64,000 bases of DNA from Sphingobacteriales bacterium (GCA_016711285.1 JADJTG010000002.1:682001-746000), one strand, 5' to 3'. Shown: positions 9,331-18,293, counted from the first letter of the stretch. Made by a program: numbers and translations. The notes: generated by a model from the sequence alone, not told the origin.

Positions 9331-10716
9331 GCGCTCCTCAGAGCTTGAGCGGCACTCCTCAGAGCTTGAGCGGCGCTCCTCAGAGCTTGAGCGGCGCTCC
9401 TCAACGCTTGAGCGGCACTCACCAGAGCTTGAGCGGCACTCACCAGAGCTTGAGCGGCACTCACCAGTGCTTGAGCGGCACTCACCAGAGCTTGAGCGGC
9501 ACTCACCAGTGCTTGAGCGGCACTCACCAGTGCTTGAGCGGCACTCACCAGTGCTTGGTAAGCACGCACCAGTGCTTGGTAAGCACGCACCAGTGCTTGG
9601 TAAGCACGCACCAGTGCTTGGTAAGCACGCACCAGTGCTTGGTAAGCACGCACCAGTGCTTGGTAAGCACGCACCAGTGCTTGGTAAGCACGCACCAGTG
9701 CTTGGTAAGCACGCACCAGTGCTTGGTAAGCACGCACCAGTGCTTGGTAAGCACGCACCAGTGCTTGGTAAGCACGCACCAGTGCTTGGTAAGCACGCAC
9801 CAGTGCTTGGTAAGCACGCACCAGTGCTTGGTAGGCACGCACCAGTGCTTGGTAGGCACGCACCAGTGCTTGGTAGGCACGCACCAATGCTTGGTAGGCA
9901 CGCACCAATGCTTGGTAGGCACGCACCAATGCTTGGTAGGCACGCACCAATGCTTGGTAGGCACGCACCAATGCTTGGTAGGCACGCACCAATGCTTGGT
10001 AGGCACGCACCAATGCTTGGTAGGCACGCACCAGTGCTTGGTAGGCACGCACCAGTGCTTGGTAGGCACGCACCAATGCTTGGTAGGCACGCACCAATGC
10101 TTGGTAGGCACGCACCAATGCTTGGTAGGCACGCAACAGTGCTTGGTAGGCACGCACCAGTGCTTGGTAGGCACGCACCCATGCTTGGTAGGCACGCACC
10201 AATGCTTGGTAGGCACGCACCAATGCTTGGTAAGCACGCACCAGTGCTTGGTAGGCACGCACCAGGTTTGGTAGGCACGCACCAGTGCTTTGGTAGGCAC
10301 GCACCAATGCTTGGTAGGCACGCACCAATGCTTGGTAGGCACGCACCAATCCTTGGTAGGCACGCACCAATGCTTGGTAGGCACGCACCAATGCTTGGTA
10401 GGCACGCACCAATGCTTGGTAGGCACGCACCAGTGCTTGGTAGGCACGCACCAATGCTTGGTAGGCACGCACCAGTGCTTGGTAGGCACGCACCAGTGCT
10501 TGGTAGGCACGCACCAGTGCTTGGTAGGCACGCACCAGTGCTTGTGAGGCACGCACCAATGCTTGGTAGGCACGCACCAATGCTTGGTAAGCACGCACCA
10601 GGCTTGGCAGGCACGCACCAGTGCTTGGTAGGCACGCACCAGTGCTTGGTAGGCACGCACCAATGCTTGGTAGGCACGCACCAATGCTTGGTAGGCACGC
10701 ACCAATGCTTGAGCGT
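9331..10716. repeat. 21-bp tandem repeat array, about 66 copies
   Basis: A head-to-tail repeat with a strict 21-base period, counted by the GCTTG core from 9343 to 10707. Three blocks are visible: 10 units with the form GCTTGAGCGGCACTC (9343-9532), 13 units with GTGCTTGGTAAGCAC (9553-9805), then about 43 units mostly with TGCTTGGTAGGCAC, with G or A at the preceding position. One-base indels occur at about 10267 (-1), 10287 (+1) and 10602 (-1). Each unit contains overlapping inverted repeats (GTGCTT/AAGCAC and ACCAA/TTGGT). Several frames on both strands stay open only because 21 is divisible by three and the unit lacks stops in them; I do not call a protein here. There are no spacers, so it is not a CRISPR. 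Confidence 0.95.
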
Positions 10717-10792
10717 TCCAACTTTGACAAAATTTGGAACTTTGTCAAAGTTAAAAACCGCTCCTTACACCCCCTTACACCCTCAAAAGGGG
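10709..10792. repeat. Right flank of the array: third hairpin module
   Basis: From 10720 the sequence repeats the left module almost base for base: the AACTTTGACAAA / TTTGTCAAAGTT hairpin, then AAAAACC, CTCCTTACACCCCC and a tail CCCTCAAAAGGGG to 10792. It matches 9251-9323 over about 73 bases with only two or three differences. It lies 15 bases after the thrA stop and could also end the thrA transcript, although no clear T-run follows on the minus strand. Confidence 0.85.
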
Positions 10793-10807
10793 AAATTTGG
10801 TGTTGTT

Positions 10808-13261
10808 TTAACTCAAATAATTGCCCACGCTCACAATTTCTGCCAATACGCCGGCGGCGGTTACTTCGGCTCCGGCTCCGGGACCTTTTACTACCAAAGG
10901 TCGTTCTTTGTAGCGGGCGGTTGTAAATACTATCATATTGTCGCTGCCCGAAAGTGCGTAAAAAGGACTGTCGGCAGCCACACCGCGCAAAGCGATACGC
11001 GCCCCTTGGGGGTCTATTTCGGCAATAAAACGCAGCACTTTATTATTCTGCTGCGCTTGTTGTTTCAGTTGTTCAAAATGATTTTCGTTGTTTTCCAAAG
11101 CCCTGAAAAAAGCTTCTACATGCGGGGCGGCAATACAACTTTGAGGCAGAATATTTTCAATGACAATATCGCCGATTTCCAGTGGCAAGCCCATTTCGCG
11201 TGCCAAAATCAGCACTTTGCGCGCCACATCAGCCCCGCTTAAATCTTCGCGCGGGTCGGGTTCGGTGTAGCCGCGCACCTGCGCCTCTTTTACTATATCG
11301 CTGAATTTTATTTCATCTTTAAAATTATTAAACACAAACGACATTGACCCCGACAGCACCGCTTCTATTTTCAGCACTTCATCGCCACTGTTGAGCAAGC
11401 CTTTGAGCGTAGAAATAACCGGCAAGCCCGCTCCTACATTGGTTTCGTACAAAAATTGTACGCCAAACTTACGGGCGATGGCGTGCAGATTTTCGTAATC
11501 CTGCCATTTGCCGCTGTTGGCGAGTTTGTTGGGCGTAATGAGCGAAATGCTTTCTTTGAGAATATCATCATAAAAAGCGATGACTTCGGGGCTGGCGGTG
11601 CTGTCGATAAAAATGCTGTTGGGCAAATTCAGCGCAATCATTTCGTGTATAAAAGCAGCCAAATCGTGTTTTTCTCCTTTTTGCTCCAATACTCCCTGAT
11701 ACTCGTTTAAGTCCACACCTTCTTCGTTGATATATTGGGTGCGGCTGTTGGCTACACCCACCAATTTTATTTCAAATTGTTGTTTTTCTTTCAAAAAAGC
11801 GGCGTGTTGTTGAATTTGCCGAATAAGTGTAGAGCCGATTAAGCCCGTGCCGCCTACCAAAAACAAATTCAGAGCCGTAATATCCGACAAGAAAAAAGCA
11901 TCGTGGAGCGTGTTCAGGGCTTTGCGCTCTTCGGCTTTGTCCACCACCACCGATATATTCATTTCCGAAGACCCCTGCGCAATAGCGCGAATATTTACAC
12001 CATTTTTGCCCAAAGCACCAAACATTTTTCCGCTTACGCCGATGCTGCGGCGCATATTGAAGCCTATCAACGCCACCACGCACATATCCTGCTCTATGTT
12101 AATTTCGTTGAGCAAGTTGTTTTTGAGTTCGTAATCAAATTCTTCCTGAAGGGCTTGCTGGGCTTTGGCAGCATCTTGCGGGTTGATGGCAAAAGTAATG
12201 GAATGTTCTGATGATGCCTGTGTGATAAGGATGATATTGACTTCCTGCAAAGCCATCGTTTTAAAAATACGCGCTGCCACACCGCTTACACCTATCATAC
12301 CCGTACCCTGAATATTCACCAAAGCCACATTGCTGATAGAGCTGATACATTTTACCGGAGCCGTATCGTGGCTGCGGCGTGTGATGAGCGTGCCTGCATG
12401 GGTGGCGTTAAAAGTATTGGCAATGCGAATGGGGATATTTTTGCGCATAGCCGGCTGAATGGTAGGCGGATAGATCACCTTTGCACCGAAATGCGACATT
12501 TCGGCGGCTTCTTCGTAGGTCATTTGCGGCAGCGTGAGGGCTTTTTTCACTTTGCGCGGGTCGGCGGTGAGCACGCCGTTTACGTCTGTCCATATTTCGA
12601 GCAAATCGGCATCGAGGGCGGCGGCTACAATAGCGGCGGTATAATCACTGCCACCGCGCCCCAGCGTGGTGGTTACGCCCTCGGCAGTAGCAGCCACAAA
12701 GCCCCCCATCACATACAAATGCGTTTGCGGGCTTATCGCTTGCCGGAGGAGCATATCGGTAACGGCAAAATCTACGCGGGCGGCGGTAAAGTTTTTGTCG
12801 GTGCGAATGAGCTGTCGGGCATCTACATGCGCCACCGAAGAAAAATGCTCCTGCATATACAAAGTGACGATTTTGGAAGAAATCACTTCGCCGAAAGAAG
12901 CAATACAATCCAATGTGCGTGCCGACATTTCTTTGAGCAAAAGCACCCCATTGAGCAAGTCGTGGAGGAGTTGCAATTGTTCGTTGAGAAAATCGTGGGC
13001 GGCAGCAGCTTGCTTGTGCAGCAGCATATTAATCACCTCTTCGTGGCGTAGGCGCAACTGGAGGAGGTTGGTTTCAAATGCTTTGTCGCCGTTTTCGGCG
13101 GCTTTGCCGGAGTTGATGAGCAAGTCGGTAATGCCACTCATCGCCGATACCACCACTACGGCGTTGTTGTGATGGCGCAGGGTGTCGGCAACGATATTTT
13201 TAAGCGTTTCGATGGCGGCAACGCTGCCTACCGAAGTACCTCCAAATTTGAGAACTATCAT
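10808..13261 (-). CDS. thrA: Bifunctional aspartokinase / homoserine dehydrogenase
   Basis: An 817-residue fusion, the usual length of ThrA/MetL. It phosphorylates aspartate and later reduces aspartate semialdehyde to homoserine, the first and third steps toward threonine and methionine. The kinase domain starts MIVLKFGGTSVGS and contains TLGRGGSDYTAAIVA and the ATP-site region. Two ACT domains follow at about residues 310-455 (VALVNIQGTGMIGVSG, VVALIGFNMRRS), expected to sense an end-product amino acid. The dehydrogenase starts with the NAD(P) motif FLVGGTGLIGSTL and contains TPNKLANSG and YETNVGAGLPVI. No thrB or thrC lies beside it. Downstream are the hairpin module and the 21-bp array. 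Confidence 0.97.
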   Translation of the reverse strand: MIVLKFGGTSVGSVAAIETLKNIVADTLRHHNNAVVVVSAMSGITDLLINSGKAAENGDKAFETNLLQLRLRHEEVINMLLHKQAAAAHDFLNEQLQLLHDLLNGVLLLKEMSARTLDCIASFGEVISSKIVTLYMQEHFSSVAHVDARQLIRTDKNFTAARVDFAVTDMLLRQAISPQTHLYVMGGFVAATAEGVTTTLGRGGSDYTAAIVAAALDADLLEIWTDVNGVLTADPRKVKKALTLPQMTYEEAAEMSHFGAKVIYPPTIQPAMRKNIPIRIANTFNATHAGTLITRRSHDTAPVKCISSISNVALVNIQGTGMIGVSGVAARIFKTMALQEVNIILITQASSEHSITFAINPQDAAKAQQALQEEFDYELKNNLLNEINIEQDMCVVALIGFNMRRSIGVSGKMFGALGKNGVNIRAIAQGSSEMNISVVVDKAEERKALNTLHDAFFLSDITALNLFLVGGTGLIGSTLIRQIQQHAAFLKEKQQFEIKLVGVANSRTQYINEEGVDLNEYQGVLEQKGEKHDLAAFIHEMIALNLPNSIFIDSTASPEVIAFYDDILKESISLITPNKLANSGKWQDYENLHAIARKFGVQFLYETNVGAGLPVISTLKGLLNSGDEVLKIEAVLSGSMSFVFNNFKDEIKFSDIVKEAQVRGYTEPDPREDLSGADVARKVLILAREMGLPLEIGDIVIENILPQSCIAAPHVEAFFRALENNENHFEQLKQQAQQNNKVLRFIAEIDPQGARIALRGVAADSPFYALSGSDNMIVFTTARYKERPLVVKGPGAGAEVTAAGVLAEIVSVGNYLS

Positions 13262-13318
13262 TGTTGTATTTCTGTATCAGTTTGTTTACTTATAAAAAAA
13301 TATTATTACAGTATTATT

Positions 13319-14023
13319 CTAAAAAGGCTGTTGTTCTTGAATTTTAATACGAATTTGGCGGCAAAAATCAATAAAATGCTTAAAAGAAGCAATATGTCCG
13401 GTTTTATGGTGGCGTTCAATTATTTTTTCCAAAAAATGTTGTTCCGTCACAACGTGTGGGTTTGCTTTATTATAGTGTATATTTCTTTCCGCTAAAATTT
13501 CTTGTAAATAAACAGAATGGAACACCGAAACAGAAGCATCAAAATCAGCAGGTTTGTTCATTAATTCCGGATCTTCTTCTTTTACATTATAAAAAGCAAT
13601 ACAATTCCGCAAAAGACTTCTTTCTGCATTCTGTTTAAAAATTTTACGATTCCCCAAAAACCAAGTTTCTATACATTTATTTTGAACAATAATCTCGAAT
13701 TGCGTAAAAGGATTGATAATTATTTTTTCATTGTGTATAAAGTCCATTACTTCTTGGCGACGAGCGGCAATAGATTCTTCATCTGCATCTAAACACAACA
13801 CTAAATAATTAAATGTATCACAAGCATTAATTTCACTGATACAATTGCGTAGATGATTATGGAGCAATGCCGGAAAACCTCCCCCACTGAAAATATAATA
13901 ATTATTGGTTGTGATATCCTGAACATATTTTACACGTTCCAACTCGGGTACAAGCAAAGATAACCATTTTGGATACACCTTCATTTCTGTTCGTCTGCCT
14001 TCTACTAAGAAGTAAACATTCAT
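13319..14023 (-). CDS. TOPRIM-like protein partnered with an AAA ATPase (candidate defence effector)
   Basis: A 234-residue protein starting MNVYFLVEGRRTE. The V-E-G-x-x-T-E start (E8, E13) and CLDADEES (D79, D81) match the layout of TOPRIM-type nucleases: an early glutamate, then a DxD. This resembles RloB/DUF4276-like and DUF4435-like effectors found next to AAA ATPases in anti-phage loci. A basic helical C-terminus follows (IIERHHKTGH...). Its ATG overlaps the stop of the upstream ATPase gene by four bases (ATGA), indicating coupled translation. The DNA is more AT-rich than in neighbouring housekeeping genes. The TOPRIM call is moderate; the defence role is inferred from the pairing. Confidence 0.65.
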   Translation of the reverse strand: MNVYFLVEGRRTEMKVYPKWLSLLVPELERVKYVQDITTNNYYIFSGGGFPALLHNHLRNCISEINACDTFNYLVLCLDADEESIAARRQEVMDFIHNEKIIINPFTQFEIIVQNKCIETWFLGNRKIFKQNAERSLLRNCIAFYNVKEEDPELMNKPADFDASVSVFHSVYLQEILAERNIHYNKANPHVVTEQHFLEKIIERHHKTGHIASFKHFIDFCRQIRIKIQEQQPF

Positions 14024-15165
14024 AGCTCCTGTCCTGTTTGGTATTCTTCTAATTGAATAAGTTGCATAAAAGCACTGTGTTTTGACTGACCGATGCGAAA
14101 TTTATCCACATTTTGTGCTCTGATGATATTGCCGTTGCGGGTCACTAATTTCCAATTTTGATAACCGATAGCATCAATAATATAAGGATGATGACTGGTG
14201 AGTACAAATTGCAATTTTCGTTTAGATACTAAAATATCCTGTGTAATTTCATTGATACAATTAATACCCAAACTGTTTTCAAATTCGTCTATTAAAAATA
14301 CTGTTCCTTCAGCACACACATACAATTCACTTAATTGAATTAGGGTTTTAATCATACCCGACGAAATACGGTTGTCGTGTATCCAGTGTTGCACACCTTT
14401 TTCTTTGATTTGTATAAACAAGAAATCTTTTAATCCGCGAATTGAGCTATCCTGTGTGTCTGGTGTAGCAACTCTTATATCTTCTACCTGCGGAAAAATA
14501 TAAAAAAAACGTGTTTGTATCAGATTAAAAGTCTTTTTATCCGCCTGTTGTAAAAGATATAGTTTAAGGATTGTTTGTAATTCGCTTTCACGAATTTTTT
14601 TTAAAGTATTATATGATTCTTCCAATCTACTCACCCCTAAAACATTAAAGCGCAAGTTGGTATGTTCCTGAGCATTGGAATTATCTATAATTTTTATTTT
14701 TCTAATACTATGATAAGCTGCCTGTATGCTGTTTTCTTCTTGTAACAAATGAATGATACTTTTTTGCGGGGAAAGTTTTGGTGTGAGTTTATCATTAAAT
14801 ATAATGGTATCTGTTGTTCTATCTACTATCAATTTATCATTACAATAAACTTTTTCAAATATAATTTTTGATTTATAATCAATAAGACCGCTATTATCAT
14901 TTCCAAGTTCTGCACTTATCTGTCTGTTTTCAAAGCTGCCTTGCCAAATATATCTTACATTCTCTAAAGTTTCAAATGTTATATCCCAAGAAACTCCATT
15001 TATAGAAGCTCCTTCAACAATATCTTTTAAATCCGTCAAACAGTGCAATATCTGTGTTTTTCCTACCCCAGAAGCACCCACTAAGAGTGTAATCCTGTTG
15101 AGAGTAATCTCTTCCAAACGCCAGTCTAATGCTTTATTTTCAAAATTAAATTTTAAAATACGCAT
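14020..15165 (-). CDS. AAA/ABC-type ATPase (AAA_15/AAA_21-like), candidate defence sensor
   Basis: A 381-residue soluble ATPase of the RecF/SMC-like class. Walker A is GASGVGKT at residues 30-37. An ABC-signature-like SSGMIKTLIQLSE precedes Walker B, FLIDEFENSL at 290-299 with D293 and E294. The H-loop is FVLTSHHPYIID at about 320-331. The middle 150 residues are helical and divergent, as in OLD, AriA and Rlo-type ATPases, where they form the specificity insert. There is no transporter partner. It is followed at once by a TOPRIM-like gene with a four-base overlap. In known ATPase-nuclease pairs (OLD-like, PARIS), the ATPase senses infection and controls the nuclease; that role here is inference. 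Confidence 0.8.
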   Translation of the reverse strand: MRILKFNFENKALDWRLEEITLNRITLLVGASGVGKTQILHCLTDLKDIVEGASINGVSWDITFETLENVRYIWQGSFENRQISAELGNDNSGLIDYKSKIIFEKVYCNDKLIVDRTTDTIIFNDKLTPKLSPQKSIIHLLQEENSIQAAYHSIRKIKIIDNSNAQEHTNLRFNVLGVSRLEESYNTLKKIRESELQTILKLYLLQQADKKTFNLIQTRFFYIFPQVEDIRVATPDTQDSSIRGLKDFLFIQIKEKGVQHWIHDNRISSGMIKTLIQLSELYVCAEGTVFLIDEFENSLGINCINEITQDILVSKRKLQFVLTSHHPYIIDAIGYQNWKLVTRNGNIIRAQNVDKFRIGQSKHSAFMQLIQLEEYQTGQEL

Positions 15166-15413
15166 ATTTTAATCGCTGTTGTTTATATTAATCAATAAAA
15201 AGCTAACAAAAATTACCCCAAAAAAAATACCAAGTGGCAAAATATCTGATTTTTTTTAAGAGATATTCTAAAGAATTGCGCCGCAAAGATTGTGATAAAA
15301 ATAATAAAAAAAAAACTGCTCCAAAGCAATCAATAAAGTGATACATTTTTATAAAAAAACAAAAATAGCCGTCATTTTCAAAAAATTGTACCTGCCGAAT
15401 GGCTATAAATGTG

Positions 15414-15421
15414 TACTTTTG
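15414..15421 (+). promoter_or_regulatory. Candidate -7 box of the MBL/beta-CASP gene
   Basis: TACTTTTG matches TAnnTTTG 32 bases before the ATG at 15453. It excludes the longer in-frame start at 15399, which lies upstream of the box. No well-spaced -33 element was found. Confidence 0.5.
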
Positions 15422-15452
15422 GCTTTATTTCATTATATATCAGATAATTTTT

Positions 15453-16892
15453 ATGCACATTACTTTTTATGGAGCCACACGCGAAGTAACCGGCAGCAAA
15501 CATTTATTAACCCTCAACAATGGTATGCGTATTTTGCTCGACTGCGGATTGTTTCAGGGTAGCGGCAATGATGTAGAAGAACACAACCGACACTTCGGCT
15601 TCAACCCGCGCGAAATTGATATGGTGGTGCTGTCTCACGCCCATATTGACCATTGCGGGCTGTTGCCAAAATTAGTGAAAGAGGGTTTTCAGGGTCCTAT
15701 TTTTTGCACCCCCGCCACCTACGACCTCGCCGAAGTGTTGCTTTTGGATAGTGCGCATATTCAGGAAAGCGATATAAAATATATCAACAATAAACGCAAG
15801 CTCAAAGGTTTGCCACCTATACAACCCATCTATACCATAGAAGATGCCGAAGATTGTATGCAGTATTTTCACGTCGTTCCTTACAACAAAAAAACCAGCA
15901 TCGCCGAAGGAGTAGAGCTTACTTTTAACGACAACGGACATATTTTGGGCAGTGCCGCCGTTAGTTTGCGTATCAAAGATGGCAACCAATATCGCCGCAT
16001 CGGATTTACGGGCGACATCGGTCGCTACACCAACCGTATCCTAAAATCGCCGCAACCTTTTCCGCAATGCGACTATCTCATTGCCGAAAGCACCTACGGC
16101 AATCGCCTCCACGACAAGCCGCCGCGTGCCAAAGAAAAACTCCTCCAAGCCGTTCTTTATACTTGTGTGGAAAAAAAAGGAAAACTCATCATTCCGGCGT
16201 TTAGCGTAGGGCGCACCCAAGAAGTGGTGAATATTTTAAACGACCTCCACGAAGACGGTAAGCTGCCGCGTGTGCGGGTATATGTGGACAGCCCCCTGGC
16301 GTTTGATGCCACCGAAATATTTCGCCGCCACCCCGATGCCTACAACGATGCCTTCCGCGAGCGTATGAAACACGACAATGACCCCTTCGGTTTCGCCGGA
16401 CTTACCTACACTCGCAGCGAAGAAGAATCCAAACGCCTCAACAGCATCGACGACCCCTGCATCATTATTTCTGCTTCGGGTATGATAGAGGGCGGGCGCG
16501 TAAAACACCACGTTAAAAACAGCATCGGCAACCCCCGCAATACGATTTTAATGGTAGGGTTCAGTGCCAAAGGTAGTTTGGGCGGGCAGTTGGCTGCCGG
16601 AGCAAAAGAAGTGCGCATTTTCGGCGAATATTATCCGGTAGTAGCCGATGTGCAAATACTCAATGCTTTCAGCGCACACGGCGATTACGAGGAGATGATA
16701 AAATATTTGTCGTGCCAAAATCCGCAGGTAGTACAACAACTATTTTTGGTACACGGCGAAGAAGAATCCATGCAAGCCTATCAGGGGCATTTGGAAGAGG
16801 CGGGTTTTCGGAATATCACAGCACCACAATATCGCCAAACCGTAGAGTTAGGCGGCAAACCCAAAAGAGCCGTCAGAAAGAAAAAATCCTGA
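15453..16892 (+). CDS. MBL-fold beta-CASP ribonuclease-like protein
   Basis: A 479-residue metallo-beta-lactamase with beta-CASP domain, the CPSF73/YsgI-like group that processes or degrades RNA. It starts MHITFYGATREVTGS; the metal site is LSHAHIDHCGLLPKL (HxHxDH). Further motifs are NDNGHILGSAAV, GFTGDIGRY, the beta-CASP region with IPAFSVGRTQEVV, SASGMIEGGRVKHH, and the C-terminal FSAHGDYEEMIKYL. It is probably cytoplasmic. The start at 15453 is chosen because a -7 box sits just upstream. It is monocistronic, with a strong bidirectional terminator behind it. DNA substrates are less likely than RNA for this subgroup, but that cannot be settled from sequence. Confidence 0.93.
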   Translation: MHITFYGATREVTGSKHLLTLNNGMRILLDCGLFQGSGNDVEEHNRHFGFNPREIDMVVLSHAHIDHCGLLPKLVKEGFQGPIFCTPATYDLAEVLLLDSAHIQESDIKYINNKRKLKGLPPIQPIYTIEDAEDCMQYFHVVPYNKKTSIAEGVELTFNDNGHILGSAAVSLRIKDGNQYRRIGFTGDIGRYTNRILKSPQPFPQCDYLIAESTYGNRLHDKPPRAKEKLLQAVLYTCVEKKGKLIIPAFSVGRTQEVVNILNDLHEDGKLPRVRVYVDSPLAFDATEIFRRHPDAYNDAFRERMKHDNDPFGFAGLTYTRSEEESKRLNSIDDPCIIISASGMIEGGRVKHHVKNSIGNPRNTILMVGFSAKGSLGGQLAAGAKEVRIFGEYYPVVADVQILNAFSAHGDYEEMIKYLSCQNPQVVQQLFLVHGEEESMQAYQGHLEEAGFRNITAPQYRQTVELGGKPKRAVRKKKS

Positions 16893-16926
16893 TGATTCGT
16901 TTTAAAAAAAACAAGCGATAAAAAAT

Positions 16927-16969
16927 AAAACAAGGGCGTGCATTTTTTTCAAATGCACGCCCTTGTTTT
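16927..16969. terminator. Bidirectional rho-independent terminator
   Basis: A perfect 19-base inverted repeat: arm AAAACAAGGGCGTGCATTT (16927-16945) and its complement (16951-16969), five-base loop. The stem is GC-rich at its centre and bounded by A- and T-runs, so it can stop transcripts from both convergent genes. Confidence 0.9.
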
Positions 16970-17073
16970 CCTTTTAAAAGAAAATAACAAAGTAATTACA
17001 ACCAATAGGAAGTGTAACAACATAAATCATTTGATAAACAAATGATTTTTATTTGCCACACAATATTTCTTTG

Positions 17074-18282
17074 TTATTGCTCAAAAAAACACACCGAGCC
17101 GCCTACCCAAGTTTTATCTTTATTGTAGCGCACGCCTATCATTTCACCACGACTCAAGCGGCACAAGTTCACCAACAATTCGGGCTGCGGGCGGTCGGCT
17201 TCCCACAAATACAGCAAGCGTATCTCCAATTTTGCAGCACCGCCGTCTGCCGCTTCTACCACCGGCACATATTCTACTTTGCGCTGCAACATATAATTGT
17301 GCTGCTCGGCAAGCGGCACTTCCGCAATATCGGCAGCAGTAACATTGAATTTCACTCCTTGCCCCGAAAAAGAAAAAAGCGGTTTGAGTACATAATTTTC
17401 CAAATCGCTCGGAAAATTGCCGCCATAATCGCTCAAATAACGACATTCGGGAATATAGCGGCTCTCAATCAGCGGCATCGTGTATTTACTGATGCGAAAA
17501 AACCAATTCGGGTGTCCTGCCCACTCCACGTCCACCGCTTCGGTGAGGTTAAAATCGCGCTGTAAATCGGGACGGCGCAGCAGTTCATCAAAAATAATAC
17601 GGTTGTAAATACGCTTGATGTGGGTTTTTACGCCATCACGCATATAAAATAATTGCCTGCCTTCGCGGATAATTTCGCTGATACATACCGCACGAATACC
17701 CGTAAAATGCTCCGTCACCAAAAAATCAATGGCTGTATTCTGTTTTTGCGGTTCTATCTCTAACAAAATCACCTCTTCGGGAGCATATTCGCCCAATAAA
17801 TATGTACGAAAACGCGCTTCGTACTGCTCGGCACTAATGCCTCCAAACAAATGCGAAAAATCGGCAGTAAGCGATTCGGGATAATGTTGCCGATACCTTT
17901 GCGCCAACCAATGCTGAAAAAAATACAAAGACGGGAAACCCTGCATTTCAATCAGTTGCGGTATCAAAGTGCCGTTTTCGCCTTTGCATACCCCAAAATC
18001 CAACGCCAGCATTTGGGTATGTGCATCTTCGTTGGGTACGTTCAGCCCTTGCGGAATAGCGCGTTCAGTAAGCGTTTTAAAATCATCGCGCAATAAAAAC
18101 CGCACAATATCCTGCGAGGCTTGCAGCAGTTGGTCGCGAAAATCGGCGGGAATAAACACAGGTGTTTCTGCTACCCTGAACGTAATCTTGTAATTGAAAT
18201 CATTACTCAAATCTGCCAGAAACGCTTCGTAACGTTGCGGCGTAAAATGTTGATTAAAAATTGCTCTTTGTGATGCCAGCAT
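17074..18282 (-). CDS. ATP-grasp-like protein of unknown function
   Basis: A 402-residue soluble protein that I cannot name. Near residue 310 it has ENYVLKPLFSFSGQGVKF, which looks like the nucleotide-binding strand and glycine-rich loop of ATP-grasp ligases (K-P-x...G-x-G). The carboxy end (RLLYLWEADRP...NKDKTWVGGSVCF) would supply the acidic metal ligands and closing strand. Such enzymes join a carboxylate to an amine or thiol using ATP. A region around LIEMQGFPSLYFFQ is also conserved-looking. No signal peptide. The neighbouring gene is the broken esterase, 11 bases upstream, so they may be cotranscribed. The ATP-grasp assignment is moderate; the substrate is unknown. Confidence 0.6.
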   Translation of the reverse strand: MLASQRAIFNQHFTPQRYEAFLADLSNDFNYKITFRVAETPVFIPADFRDQLLQASQDIVRFLLRDDFKTLTERAIPQGLNVPNEDAHTQMLALDFGVCKGENGTLIPQLIEMQGFPSLYFFQHWLAQRYRQHYPESLTADFSHLFGGISAEQYEARFRTYLLGEYAPEEVILLEIEPQKQNTAIDFLVTEHFTGIRAVCISEIIREGRQLFYMRDGVKTHIKRIYNRIIFDELLRRPDLQRDFNLTEAVDVEWAGHPNWFFRISKYTMPLIESRYIPECRYLSDYGGNFPSDLENYVLKPLFSFSGQGVKFNVTAADIAEVPLAEQHNYMLQRKVEYVPVVEAADGGAAKLEIRLLYLWEADRPQPELLVNLCRLSRGEMIGVRYNKDKTWVGGSVCFFEQ

Positions 18283-18293
18283 ACATTATTAAA

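Noticed and set aside
9331..10716. CRISPR array
   Set aside because: Units are head-to-tail without spacers, and no cas gene is in the window.
10720..10792. Hairpin module as an insertion-sequence end
   Set aside because: No transposase and no target-site duplication around the array. The flanks are direct, not inverted, copies.
9156..11242. Long repeat-rich reading frames on both strands across the array (372 to 638 residues)
   Set aside because: They exist in several frames at once because the unit is 21 bases and free of stops in them. They have no signal, domain or good start, and one overlaps thrA on the opposite strand.
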